The notes beneath the pieces were generated by a model, which worked only from the letters and a program-made list of their open reading frames with translations, had not been told where the DNA came from and searched no databases. From M3 sp964637445 (lineage in GTDB: Bacteria; Bacteroidota; Bacteroidia; Bacteroidales; Muribaculaceae), in NCBI GenBank assembly GCA_964637445.1, contig CAZWWS010000037.1:1-24742 (forward strand): a stretch of 24,742 nucleotides of DNA. The letters run 5' to 3'. How positions within the stretch are numbered: the stretch's first letter is position 1; the number at the start of each line of letters is the position of its first letter. Made by a program: the position numbers and the translations under genes. Shown piece after piece: positions 14,817 through 23,420 of this stretch.

Positions 14817-16292
14817 GAGCTTATAGGTGAGCATTAGGCGGGTCTCGGAGGTAGTGGAACGTACGGGGGCGTAGTCGCGATAGCGGGTGTTGCGGATGTA
14901 GGCGGCAAATGCACCGGTGAGATAGAGCTTGCGCCACACACGGAGGTCGGCACGGGCTTCAAACACATGAAACGAGGCTTGCGAGTGGTCGCCTTGCGCG
15001 TCGAGTGTGCGAGGGTCGTAGTCGCTCCAATCCATGTCGGAGGGATAGCCGTTCCAGGTGAATGTGCGGTAAAATTCGTGAGATGCTCCGATGGAAAATT
15101 TGTCTTCGCGAAACACGAAGTGCACTCCGGCTTTTGAGCCAAATCCGCCGGCAACGTTGTAGTTGCGATCGTTGACACGATAGTAGTCGCTGAGCACTCC
15201 GGCAAGCAGCAAGCCGTTGGCATGGAGATAAGCGTCGAACTGCCAGTTTCTGATCATATCTTGTCGATACATCAATCCGACTCCGAGCGATGCCGGGGTG
15301 CAGAATTTATATGGTATTTTAGCCGAGACGTCGGAGATGGTGTCGGAATCATAGTAGTCGAAATGTTGATACAGTCCGACGCTGAGATGGCGGATATTGT
15401 TGTCGAGGACTTCACGCCCGATGAGGCGACCCATGATGTTGAGCTGGCCGAGCACCGGCTGCGAGCCATGACCATTGAGGGTGGTGCGAAAGCGGAAATA
15501 GTCGTAGGGCTGAGCGCTTTTCACCTCGAAGCGGTCGCCATACTCGATGTTAATTTCTGTGGCAAAGCCGGTACCGGTGTCGAAAATATCGTCGCGAAAC
15601 TCAAGCCAGCGCATACCTGAGGAGAACTCGATGCTCACATGCGGGATACCGAATTGGCGTCCTGTCGTAGGTCGATAGCGCCACGCATCGCCATTGATGA
15701 TACGCGTCAACCCACGCATGGGCGACACCAACAAAGCAGCCGCCTCGCGACCGAAACGTTCCCATCCGGTGGTGTTGTCTTTGAGGATAATATCAGAAGC
15801 TCTAAACGCGACTTCGCCGATGGCCATACCGCCGATAGGAGTAGCGATAATATCGTTGGTCGAGGGGTATTCACACTCCATAAACATTTCCCACATGGCA
15901 CTTCCGCCGATGGCATACAGCCCCGACTGCCAGTAGTTCATGCCGTTGGCTCGTGCCGAGTTGAAATATAGGTTGCCGTGATAGGGATGGAGAAAGAAGT
16001 TGGTGCCAAGCTGGTCGTTGTCCCAAATAAATCCATGCCTGAAATTGTCCTCGATAGAGTTGAGAGTTACATAAGCAAAATCCCCTTTTTGGATAAAACG
16101 ATCGAATGCCCAAACTCCGAGGTTGAGTCCGACAACAGTTGCCGCTGCTTGCCACGGACGTTTGCGACCATAATATTCCAGATCTACGCTATCGGGAAGC
16201 ACTCGTGGCACCACGGGGGTGCGAATCGCACTTTGCGACATCGCCACCACTGCTTGCGCCACACACATCAATATAATAAACGCTTTTTTCAT
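14814..16292 (-). CDS. DUF3943 outer-membrane protein
   Basis: A 492-aa protein with signal peptide MKKAFIILMCVAQAVVAMSQ. I start at 16292 because the longer frame to 16340 would put this typical signal peptide inside the protein and run through the promoter. 'DNDQLGTNFFLHPYHGNLYFNSAR', 'YAIGGSAMWEMFMECEYPSTND' and 'IATPIGGMAIGEVAFR' are the DUF3943 signature. The second half alternates aromatic and polar residues, and the chain ends in 'RLMLTYKL', as beta-barrel outer-membrane proteins do. Function is unknown; the family is common in Bacteroidetes envelopes. Its start is divergent from the U32 gene. Confidence 0.85.
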   Translation of the reverse strand: MKKAFIILMCVAQAVVAMSQSAIRTPVVPRVLPDSVDLEYYGRKRPWQAAATVVGLNLGVWAFDRFIQKGDFAYVTLNSIEDNFRHGFIWDNDQLGTNFFLHPYHGNLYFNSARANGMNYWQSGLYAIGGSAMWEMFMECEYPSTNDIIATPIGGMAIGEVAFRASDIILKDNTTGWERFGREAAALLVSPMRGLTRIINGDAWRYRPTTGRQFGIPHVSIEFSSGMRWLEFRDDIFDTGTGFATEINIEYGDRFEVKSAQPYDYFRFRTTLNGHGSQPVLGQLNIMGRLIGREVLDNNIRHLSVGLYQHFDYYDSDTISDVSAKIPYKFCTPASLGVGLMYRQDMIRNWQFDAYLHANGLLLAGVLSDYYRVNDRNYNVAGGFGSKAGVHFVFREDKFSIGASHEFYRTFTWNGYPSDMDWSDYDPRTLDAQGDHSQASFHVFEARADLRVWRKLYLTGAFAAYIRNTRYRDYAPVRSTTSETRLMLTYKL

Positions 16293-16296
16293 CGTG

Positions 16297-16304
16297 CAAA
16301 TATA
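16297..16304 (-). promoter_or_regulatory. -7 element of the DUF3943 gene
   Basis: Read on the minus strand, TATATTTG is followed by only four bases (CACG) and then the ATG at 16292. If used, the mRNA is leaderless. The -33 box is weak: TTGG about 22 bp upstream. Confidence 0.5.
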
Positions 16305-16402
16305 TAGAAAAAAAGCGACTACTGCCCCAATGGCGAGCAAAAAATCTCCTCGATAGTGCTTATGGAAAACTTTAGTTCCTAACGATACTATAAAATATTT
16401 TG

Positions 16403-16410
16403 TAACTTTG
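16403..16410 (+). promoter_or_regulatory. -7 element of the U32 family gene
   Basis: TAACTTTG matches TAnnTTTG and is 37 bp before the ATG at 16448. No TTTG lies at the ideal -33 distance. Confidence 0.55.
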
Positions 16411-16447
16411 CATTGTCAAAACAAAATGTAATTTTTTCTCCACGACA

Positions 16448-17719
16448 ATGAATCGTAAAGACTTTGAGATAATGGCACCCGTAGGCAGCTGGGAATCACT
16501 CCACGCGGCCATCAATGCCAGCGCCGATGCAATCTATTTCGGCATTCAAGGGCTGAATATGCGCTCTCGCTCAGCCAACAATTTCACTATCGATGACCTC
16601 AAAGAGATAGCCCGAATCTGCGATGAGGCAGACGTAAAGACCTATCTCACAGTCAATACGGTAATTTTCGATGCCGATATCGATACTTGCCACCGCATCA
16701 TCGACGCAGCCAAGGAGGCCGGACTCTCGGCCATCATAGCCAGCGATATCGCGGCTATTTCGTATGCTCGCTCGATCGGTGTAGAGGTTCACATCTCGAC
16801 GCAGGTGAATGTAACCAACATTGAGGCGGTAAGATTTTATGCCCAATTTGCCGATGTGGTGGTGCTCGCTCGCGAGCTCAATCTCGATCAAGTGCGAGCC
16901 ATCCACGATGTCATCGTAGAGGAGAATATTACCGGCCCTGCCGGCAGATTGATACGCATCGAGATGTTCTGCCACGGCGCATTGTGTATGGCCGTTTCGG
17001 GAAAGTGCTACCTCAGTCTCCATGAGATGAACTCAAGCGCCAACCGTGGCGCATGCACTCAGATATGCCGAAGGAGCTACACCGTACGCGACCGCGAAAC
17101 AGGCGACGAACTCGATATCGAAAACCAATATATCATGTCGCCGCGCGACTTGAAGACAATCCATTTCCTCAACAAGATGGTCGATGCCGGAGTGTCGGTG
17201 TTCAAGATCGAAGGACGCGCTCGCGGTGCCGAATATGTAAAGATCGCGGTCGAATGCTATCACGAAGCATTGGAGTCGCTATGCGACGGCACATTCAGCG
17301 AGGAGAAAATCGAAGGATGGGATGCGCGATTGCGTCAGATATTCAACCGCGACTTCTGGAACGGATACTATTTGGGGCAACGCTTGGGTGAGTGGTCGAG
17401 CAAGTATGGTTCGTCGGCCACGCGCACCAAGGTGTATGCCGCTAAGGGTATCCGCTACTTCTCAAATATCGGAGTGGCCGAGTTTCAGATGGAGAGCGGC
17501 GAGCTCTGTGTGGGCGACGAAATCGTAATCACCGGCCCTACCACCGGAGCTATCATCATGACTGTCGACGAAATCCGCGTAGACCTCAAGCCGGTGGAAC
17601 GCACCATCAAAGGGGAACGCTTCTCGATAAAAGTAGACACCAAAATCCGCCCCAGCGACAAGTTGTATAAGTGGGAAGATCCGGCAGTGGTGCGCGCTCG
17701 CAACCCCCTACAACGCTAA
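16448..17719 (+). CDS. Peptidase U32 family protein (TrhP-like)
   Basis: A 423-aa cytoplasmic protein. 'MAPVGSWESLHAAINASADAIYFG' opens a TIM-barrel-like domain, and the U32 signature with nearby cysteines is 'IEMFCHGALCMAVSGKC' (about residues 171-187) followed by 'NRGACTQICR'. Members were first called collagenase-like peptidases, but close relatives (TrhP of E. coli and B. subtilis) act in prephenate-dependent hydroxylation of U34 in tRNA. The full-length layout with a C-terminal beta domain ('GVAEFQMESGELCVGDEI...TGAIIMTV') fits that role better than proteolysis, though this is inference. It diverges from the DUF3943 gene and its stop overlaps the convergent CotH gene by 4 bp. Confidence 0.85.
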   Translation: MNRKDFEIMAPVGSWESLHAAINASADAIYFGIQGLNMRSRSANNFTIDDLKEIARICDEADVKTYLTVNTVIFDADIDTCHRIIDAAKEAGLSAIIASDIAAISYARSIGVEVHISTQVNVTNIEAVRFYAQFADVVVLARELNLDQVRAIHDVIVEENITGPAGRLIRIEMFCHGALCMAVSGKCYLSLHEMNSSANRGACTQICRRSYTVRDRETGDELDIENQYIMSPRDLKTIHFLNKMVDAGVSVFKIEGRARGAEYVKIAVECYHEALESLCDGTFSEEKIEGWDARLRQIFNRDFWNGYYLGQRLGEWSSKYGSSATRTKVYAAKGIRYFSNIGVAEFQMESGELCVGDEIVITGPTTGAIIMTVDEIRVDLKPVERTIKGERFSIKVDTKIRPSDKLYKWEDPAVVRARNPLQR

Positions 17720-20507
17720 TAGTTGGAAATCTGTGCATCAAGCCACTCTAATTTGGCCTGATAGGAGCTTTTCATCGCTGCAACAGCTTCATCAAACGAT
17801 AGTTTCTCATCACCATTCCAAGTAGTAGAGATTGGCCATAATTGTATATTCGCATCGGCAGAGGTCTTGATTTGATGAGCTTTTGAATCTATGAATGAGG
17901 GGATTTGCTCCAACTGAGGCTTAAGCTCTGTCCAACGCTCTTTAACTCTATTCTTAAACTTAGAGTCAATGAACAATTTATTATAATATAGAGCGCCTTT
18001 AATTGTATAAGACGGTGATGCCGATGAGAATGTACCCCAATCGAAATCCCAAACCGGACCCGCAGTCAATTTGCCTCCACGATCTTTGTGCATATAGCAA
18101 CTTTTGGGATGCCAACACTCTTCGTTACCGACAAGTTCTTGTACAAACCAATAATCAATATACGAATCAACATCCATATACTGCTCATATTCATGTGCCA
18201 ACAACCGCGAATCGGTATATAATAGCTCTTCAAGGTCGTTGACAAACGTCTGCATGTATTCGAATTGTTCGGTAGTCAATGCCTCCTCATCCGGTTCTTT
18301 GAACATATATGGAAAGTTGCGATGTGTAGAATAAAACTTATTGACCTCATCGTAATTCACATCCAATTCCATCAAGTAGCCTCCGGTAATCGACTCTTCA
18401 TCAATGTCGGTGCTTTCCATCTCAGCAATATTCACTCGATTTTCATCTACCTTTATCTGCTCACAGAGATAATAAGTGCCGATATGCACCCCATTAAGCA
18501 CCACTTCTACAAACTCCCCACGCGGCGTCCACGCCAATCCGGTAGAGCGAGATATTTCAAACGCCACAGCATTGCGCATCAATGTGCGATCCATCCAATT
18601 GGCAAGCAGTACCCAACGCTTATGTTTAGGCATACCGAGTATTGTAGCTTTGCTATCAAGTTTAAGAGCATAGGGCTTTTTGGGGTAGGCCGACCACGTA
18701 GTATTGCCACGGCCGCGGATGCTCATCGTGCCTGTATAGTCGGTTTTTCCATCCTTAATGATTGTCATCGTAGCATCTTTCATCCACTCCTCCTTGCTCG
18801 TAATCGACTGCGCGTCGGGGGTCTCAATAGTGACTACCGGCAATCCCGAATTAGTCACCGACACAACATAGCTACGCTCATCACCATCTACCGAACGGAC
18901 TTTGTAGGTCACCGGCTCAGAGAAATCCTGCACCGACTTACCGCTGTGTTGCTCTACGTTGTCGACATAAACAGCCTCTCCATTGGTCGAAAATGATACC
19001 ACAAGATTGAAATCAGCAAGATAAGGAATGCATACACTCATATTGTCAGCGACCGGCACTTGAACATCGGTCAACACTTTGCCGTTGTTGTCTGACGCCA
19101 AGAAGGAGAATGACGCAAACTCGTTGGTTGCAGCCCTGACATTGATGGCTGATGATGATATTTGTATCGGATTGCCATTCCCATCTGCGACTGATAGTAC
19201 CAATGCCACCTGTTCATGGTAGGATGCCGACAAATTCAAATCCTCTATTGTGGCTCGATATTGCCCCACTTTCAACTCGCCGACAGCATTATACACCTGC
19301 TCCACTTTTGCCAAACGATAATGCGTGGGAGCGGTCACATACGACGATACTCTGCTTACTCCCACTTGATCGAGCTCGATTGCACAATCCTCGCTCGTCA
19401 CATCATAATCAAACAATGCGCTCGACGGATTAACTCGAAACTCAAACGATGCCGAAGTACCTTTGCCAAGCACCACATCTGAAGTAGTAAGTATCGCTAT
19501 TGATGTTGGAGTGTTAAATTCCATATTAAATGTAAAGCTCTCCCCATTGGCAAGCGTAAGCGTTATCACTTTCGTTACATCATCTTGTGAGATTGAAGAA
19601 AGCACTCGCGACTCATCCGCCGGAAATGGAGTAACCACCACATCTACCACATTTTCAGGTGATGAGCCGTAATACATCTCGTAGGTATAATATCCATCTT
19701 GATTCACTACCACGCGAACCGAAAGCCCTTCGTCGCCTTTTTCGCCTTGCTCGCCTTGTGGACCTTGTTCTCCCTGTTCACCTTTATCTCCTTGCGGTCC
19801 TTGAGCTCCGGTTTCACCTTGTTCGCCTTGTGAACCCTGTTCGCCTTTTTCTCCTTGTGGACCTTGAGCCTTTACATNNNNNNNNNNNNNNNNNNNNNNN
19901 NNNNNNNNNNNNNNNNNNNNNNNNNNNNNNNNNNNNNNNNNNNNNNNNNNNNNNNNNNNNNNNNNNNNNNNNNNNNNTCGCCTTGTGAACCCTGTTCGCC
20001 TTTTTCTCCTTGTGGACCTTGAGCCTTTACATAATTGCCGTTATTATCCATCAAGCGGGTAAATGAATTGCCTCCATCATAGCTCACAGCCCAATATCCA
20101 TCTTGATCTATAAGCAGATAGGGAGTTATGCCATCGCGACCATTCTTGCCATCGACTCCGTCCTGACCGTCTGCGCCGTCCTCTCCATCTTCGCCATCAG
20201 CCCCATCCTTTCCATCTTGTCCGTTTTTTCCATCGGTGCCGTCTGCACCATCTGCACCATTATACAGCACAATGTTTGAACCATCGGAAAACTCTACATT
20301 CCAACCACCCGTTCCTTCTGTCACAGCATCTACGGTTGTAATAATTTTTCCATCGGCATAGGCACGTTGCAATGCCTCAACAGCAGATTCAATGTCAGAT
20401 ACACGTTGTTCCAAGTCATCCAATCTTCCATTTACTTCATCAAGATCCGTGCATGCCACAAATCCTATTGCTATACACAATAGCAGTGCTTGTCTTATTT
20501 TTTTCAT
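17716..20507 (-). CDS. Lipoprotein with collagen-like repeats and CotH kinase domain (interrupted by assembly gap)
   Basis: Reading from 20507: lipoprotein signal (lipobox 'FVAC', Cys19), a short coiled coil (residues ~20-48), a DUF4988-like segment, Gly-X-Y block 1 (~84-126), an aromatic 'DQDGYWAVSYDGG' module, and Gly-X-Y block 2. After the gap come more Gly-X-Y triplets, a second 'NQDGYYTYEMYYG' module, Ig-like beta domains, and a CotH kinase domain. In the last, 'MSIRGRGNTTWSAYPKKPYALKL', 'GGYLMELD' and 'PVWDFDWGTF' are the expected nucleotide- and metal-binding segments. CotH proteins are atypical protein kinases known from Bacillus spore coats. As drawn, the frame breaks across the 100 N; collapsing the duplicated 55 bp gives one 878-codon frame. 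Probably anchored on the cell surface. It starts 12 bp after the mutS stop. Confidence 0.85.
19823..20032. repeat. Exact 55-bp repeat flanking the assembly gap
   Basis: 19823-19877 and 19978-20032 are identical over 55 bp, each abutting the N run. They encode the same Gly-X-Y peptide (start of block 2). This is either a contig-end overlap or a real repeat unit of the collagen-like region. Confidence 0.95.
19878..19977. other. Assembly gap (100 N)
   Basis: One hundred N, a conventional scaffold placeholder, inside the collagen-like part of the CotH lipoprotein gene. The frames on its two sides require a true gap length of 3n+2, which 100 does not satisfy and which removal of one 55-bp copy does. 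Confidence 0.98.
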
Positions 20508-20519
20508 TTGTAAAGTTGG

Positions 20520-23135
20520 TTATTCTTTTCCGGTGATGATTTTTTTAATGTCGTGAAGTTTGTTGAGTGCCGCCATCGGGGTGAGATTGTTGATGTCGGT
20601 GTGCAATATCTCGTCGCGTATCTGAGTCAGCACGGGGTCGTCGAGTTGGAAGAAAGATAGTTGCACTCCGGCGCGCTCATCGGCCACTCCCGAGAGGTCT
20701 TTTTCTATCGAGTCGTGGCGATTGTTGGCTTCGAGATGCTTCAACACGTCGGAGGCTCGCTTGACAATGGCCGGCGGCATACCTGCCAATTTAGCCACAT
20801 GAATACCGAAGCTATGCTCCGACCCGCCTGCCGAGAGTTTGCGCAGGAACACTACCTTTCCATTGATTTCTTTTACCGACACGTTATAGTTGACCACTCG
20901 CGAGAAGCTATGCTCCATCTCGTTGAGCTCGTGATAGTGTGTGGCAAACAGTGTCTTGGGGTGGGCTGTGCCATACTCGTGGATATGCTCCACGATGGCC
21001 CATGCTATTGAGATACCATCGTAGGTCGATGTGCCTCGGCCAAGCTCGTCGAACAGTATCAGAGAACGTTGGCTCATATTGTTCAATATCGACGCTGCCT
21101 CGTTCATCTCCACCATGAATGTCGACTCGCCGAGCGAAATGTTGTCGCTCGCTCCCACGCGGGTGAATATCTTGTCGACCACTCCTATTCGAGCGCTGTC
21201 GGCGGCCACGAAGCAGCCTATCTGAGCCATCAAAACGTTGAGCGCCGTCTGGCGGAGCAACGCCGACTTACCCGACATATTGGGGCCGGTGATCATCATT
21301 ATCTGCTGTCCATTGTTGGAGAGCGACACTGAGTTTGTGATATAAGGTTCGCCCGGAGGCAACTGCTTCTCGATCACCGGGTGGCGACCTTCGGTTATCA
21401 CGATGTCGAGCGAATCATCGACCACCGGACGATTGTAGTGATTTTCCATCGCCACACGTGTGAATGCCGACAGGCAGTCGAGACGTGCTATCAGCGTAGC
21501 ATCGAGCTGTATTGCGGGTATATATTCGGCCAGACGCGCCACAAGATCGTTGTATAGTTGTGTCTCAATGATGGCTATACGCTCCTGCGCTCCAAGGATT
21601 TTCTCCTCATATTCTTTCAGTTCCTGAGTGATATATCGCTCGGCGTTGACCAGTGTCTGCTTGCGTATCCAGTCGCTTGGCACCTTGTCTTTGTGAGTGT
21701 TGGTCACCTCTATGTAATAGCCAAACACGTTGTTGTAGCCGATTTTAAGGCTCGTGATGCCGGTGGCATCCACTTCGCGAGCCTGTATCTTCATCAGATA
21801 ATCTTTGCCGCTGAAGGCGATGTCACGCAGTTCGTCGAGTTCGGCATCCACCCCCGAGGCTATCACGTTGCCTCGCGACAGTGCCGACGGAGCGTCGGCC
21901 ACAATCTCTCGGGCTATCTTGTCGCGCATCGACTCACACGGATTGAGCTGCTCACCCACCGAACGAAGCGCATCAAGCTCAGAGCCGCAGCAGAGTGCTT
22001 TGATAGGCGCCACAGCGGTGAGAGCCAACTTCAGCTGCACCACCTCTCGCGGCGATATGCGCCCCACTGCCACCTTCGAGATCAAGCGTTCGAGGTCGCC
22101 TATCTGCTCAAGTGCAGTCTTCAGCTCCTCGCGCTCCTCGGGATGACGGAAAAAGTATTCCACTATATCCAGTCGGGCGTTGATAGCCTTGACATCTTTG
22201 AGCGGAAACAGCACCCATCGGCGCAGCAAACGCGCCCCCATCGGGCTTATCGTGCGGTCAATGACATTGAGCAGGCTCTTGCCGTCCTCGCCAAACGAGT
22301 CAATAAGCTCAAGATTGCGCACCGTAAACTTATCGAGCCTCACAAACTGCTCCTCTTCCACTCGCGAGAGCCGAGTGATGTGGCTCGTCTGAGTGTGTTG
22401 CGTGATGTCGAGATAGTGGAGTATAGCCCCGGAGGCTATGATGGCTGCATGCATCGTGTGGACGCCGAAACCTTTGAGATTGCTCGTCTCAAACTGCTTC
22501 AGCAGCCTGTCCTTCGCCGCATCTTCGGTGAAAATCCAATCGTCGAGCTCAAACGTGAAATAGCGAGCCGTCGTGGTCGCTTCGAGCAATCGCCGATTGC
22601 CACGCTCCACAAGCACCTCTTTCGGAGCAAAATTGCCCAAGAGCTTATCCACATAGTCGGCATTACCCTCTGCCGTGAGAAACTCTCCGGTGGAGATGTC
22701 TAAAAACGACACTCCACACACTCCGCGACCGAAATGCACCGCCGCCACAAAATTGTTTTCCCTATGGTCGAGGATATTATCATTGATCGACACCCCCGGG
22801 GTGACAAGCTCCGTGATGCCTCGCTTCACCAACTTCTTGGTCAACTTGGGATCTTCAAGCTGCTCGCATATCGCCACACGCTTGCCCGCACGCACCAACT
22901 TAGGAAGATAAGTGTCGAGTGCATGATGCGGGAAACCGGCCAACTCCACATGCTGTGCCGCCCCATTGGCGCGCTTGGTCAACGTAATACCCAGTATTTC
23001 CGACGACGCAATAGCATCATCGGAAAACGTCTCATAAAAGTCGCCCACGCGAAACAGCAATATCGCATCCGGATGCTTTTCCTTCATCTCCAGATACTGC
23101 TTCATAAGCGGAGTTTCAACGATTTTCTTTGCCAC
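20520..23135 (-). CDS. mutS: DNA mismatch repair protein MutS
   Basis: MutS recognises base mismatches and small loops and starts methyl-independent or MutL-directed repair. The 871-aa protein has the mismatch-reading Phe-X-Glu as Phe33-Tyr-Glu35 ('GDFYETF'), connector and lever domains, Walker A 'GPNMSGKSALLRQT' (about residue 617 on), Walker B 'LILFDELGRGTSTYDG' (~690) and 'FATHYHEL'. The C-terminus ends with a short helical segment. The start is GTG at 23135 (MAKKIVETPLMKQYL), matching the N-terminus usual in Bacteroidales; ATG at codon 11 would drop conserved residues. It is the first gene of a possible two-gene unit with the CotH lipoprotein. Confidence 0.97.
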   Translation of the reverse strand: MAKKIVETPLMKQYLEMKEKHPDAILLFRVGDFYETFSDDAIASSEILGITLTKRANGAAQHVELAGFPHHALDTYLPKLVRAGKRVAICEQLEDPKLTKKLVKRGITELVTPGVSINDNILDHRENNFVAAVHFGRGVCGVSFLDISTGEFLTAEGNADYVDKLLGNFAPKEVLVERGNRRLLEATTTARYFTFELDDWIFTEDAAKDRLLKQFETSNLKGFGVHTMHAAIIASGAILHYLDITQHTQTSHITRLSRVEEEQFVRLDKFTVRNLELIDSFGEDGKSLLNVIDRTISPMGARLLRRWVLFPLKDVKAINARLDIVEYFFRHPEEREELKTALEQIGDLERLISKVAVGRISPREVVQLKLALTAVAPIKALCCGSELDALRSVGEQLNPCESMRDKIAREIVADAPSALSRGNVIASGVDAELDELRDIAFSGKDYLMKIQAREVDATGITSLKIGYNNVFGYYIEVTNTHKDKVPSDWIRKQTLVNAERYITQELKEYEEKILGAQERIAIIETQLYNDLVARLAEYIPAIQLDATLIARLDCLSAFTRVAMENHYNRPVVDDSLDIVITEGRHPVIEKQLPPGEPYITNSVSLSNNGQQIMMITGPNMSGKSALLRQTALNVLMAQIGCFVAADSARIGVVDKIFTRVGASDNISLGESTFMVEMNEAASILNNMSQRSLILFDELGRGTSTYDGISIAWAIVEHIHEYGTAHPKTLFATHYHELNEMEHSFSRVVNYNVSVKEINGKVVFLRKLSAGGSEHSFGIHVAKLAGMPPAIVKRASDVLKHLEANNRHDSIEKDLSGVADERAGVQLSFFQLDDPVLTQIRDEILHTDINNLTPMAALNKLHDIKKIITGKE

Positions 23136-23156
23136 AATTCTTAGGTTTTATTTCCG

Positions 23157-23187
23157 TAAAATTACAAAAACTCCCCCACGCCTCAAA
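23157..23187 (-). promoter_or_regulatory. Candidate mutS promoter
   Basis: On the minus strand, TTTG (23187-23184), 19 bp, then TAATTTTA (23164-23157), which differs from TAnnTTTG in its last base. It lies 21 bp before the GTG start. The remaining interval to 23420 holds one hairpin and no gene that I can see. Confidence 0.45.
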
Positions 23188-23338
23188 ATCTCATCGCAAA
23201 TTTCTCCGTTTTCCCACCTAATAGCATGCACAAACAGACAAAAATAGAACAGAAAAGGAAGAATTATTTCTTTTATTGTTCAAAATTTTACTATTTTGTT
23301 CAGTTGTCAGAGATGATAAGAATAGAATAACCCCAAAG

Positions 23339-23370
23339 AGAGAGACGCTACCCCACGGCAACGTCTCTCT
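23339..23370. repeat. Hairpin downstream of the LRR protein gene
   Basis: AGAGAGACG (23339-23347) and CGTCTCTCT (23362-23370) are exact reverse complements with a 14-nt loop, 50 bp after the LRR gene stop on the minus strand. There is no strong T-run, so it may be a weak terminator or a REP-type element. Confidence 0.6.
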
Positions 23371-23420
23371 ACATATTAGGATTGAATGACCTCAACTTTT
23401 AGCAATAATGTTCCAAATAT

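Noticed and set aside
16293..16340. Longer start for the DUF3943 protein (508 aa)
   Set aside because: It would place a typical signal peptide at residue 17 and read through the -7 box at 16304-16297.
19878..19977. Frameshift making the CotH lipoprotein a pseudogene
   Set aside because: The frame change is caused only by the placeholder length of the N run; collapsing the duplicated 55 bp restores the frame.
21558..22703. 381-codon open frame on the plus strand opposite mutS
   Set aside because: It is fully antisense to a clear mutS and its product has no recognisable domain; the openness follows from mutS codon bias.
23239..23246. TATTTTTG on the minus strand as a mutS promoter
   Set aside because: No TTTG lies at 19-21 bp, and it is over 100 bp from the start; the candidate at 23157-23187 is better placed.
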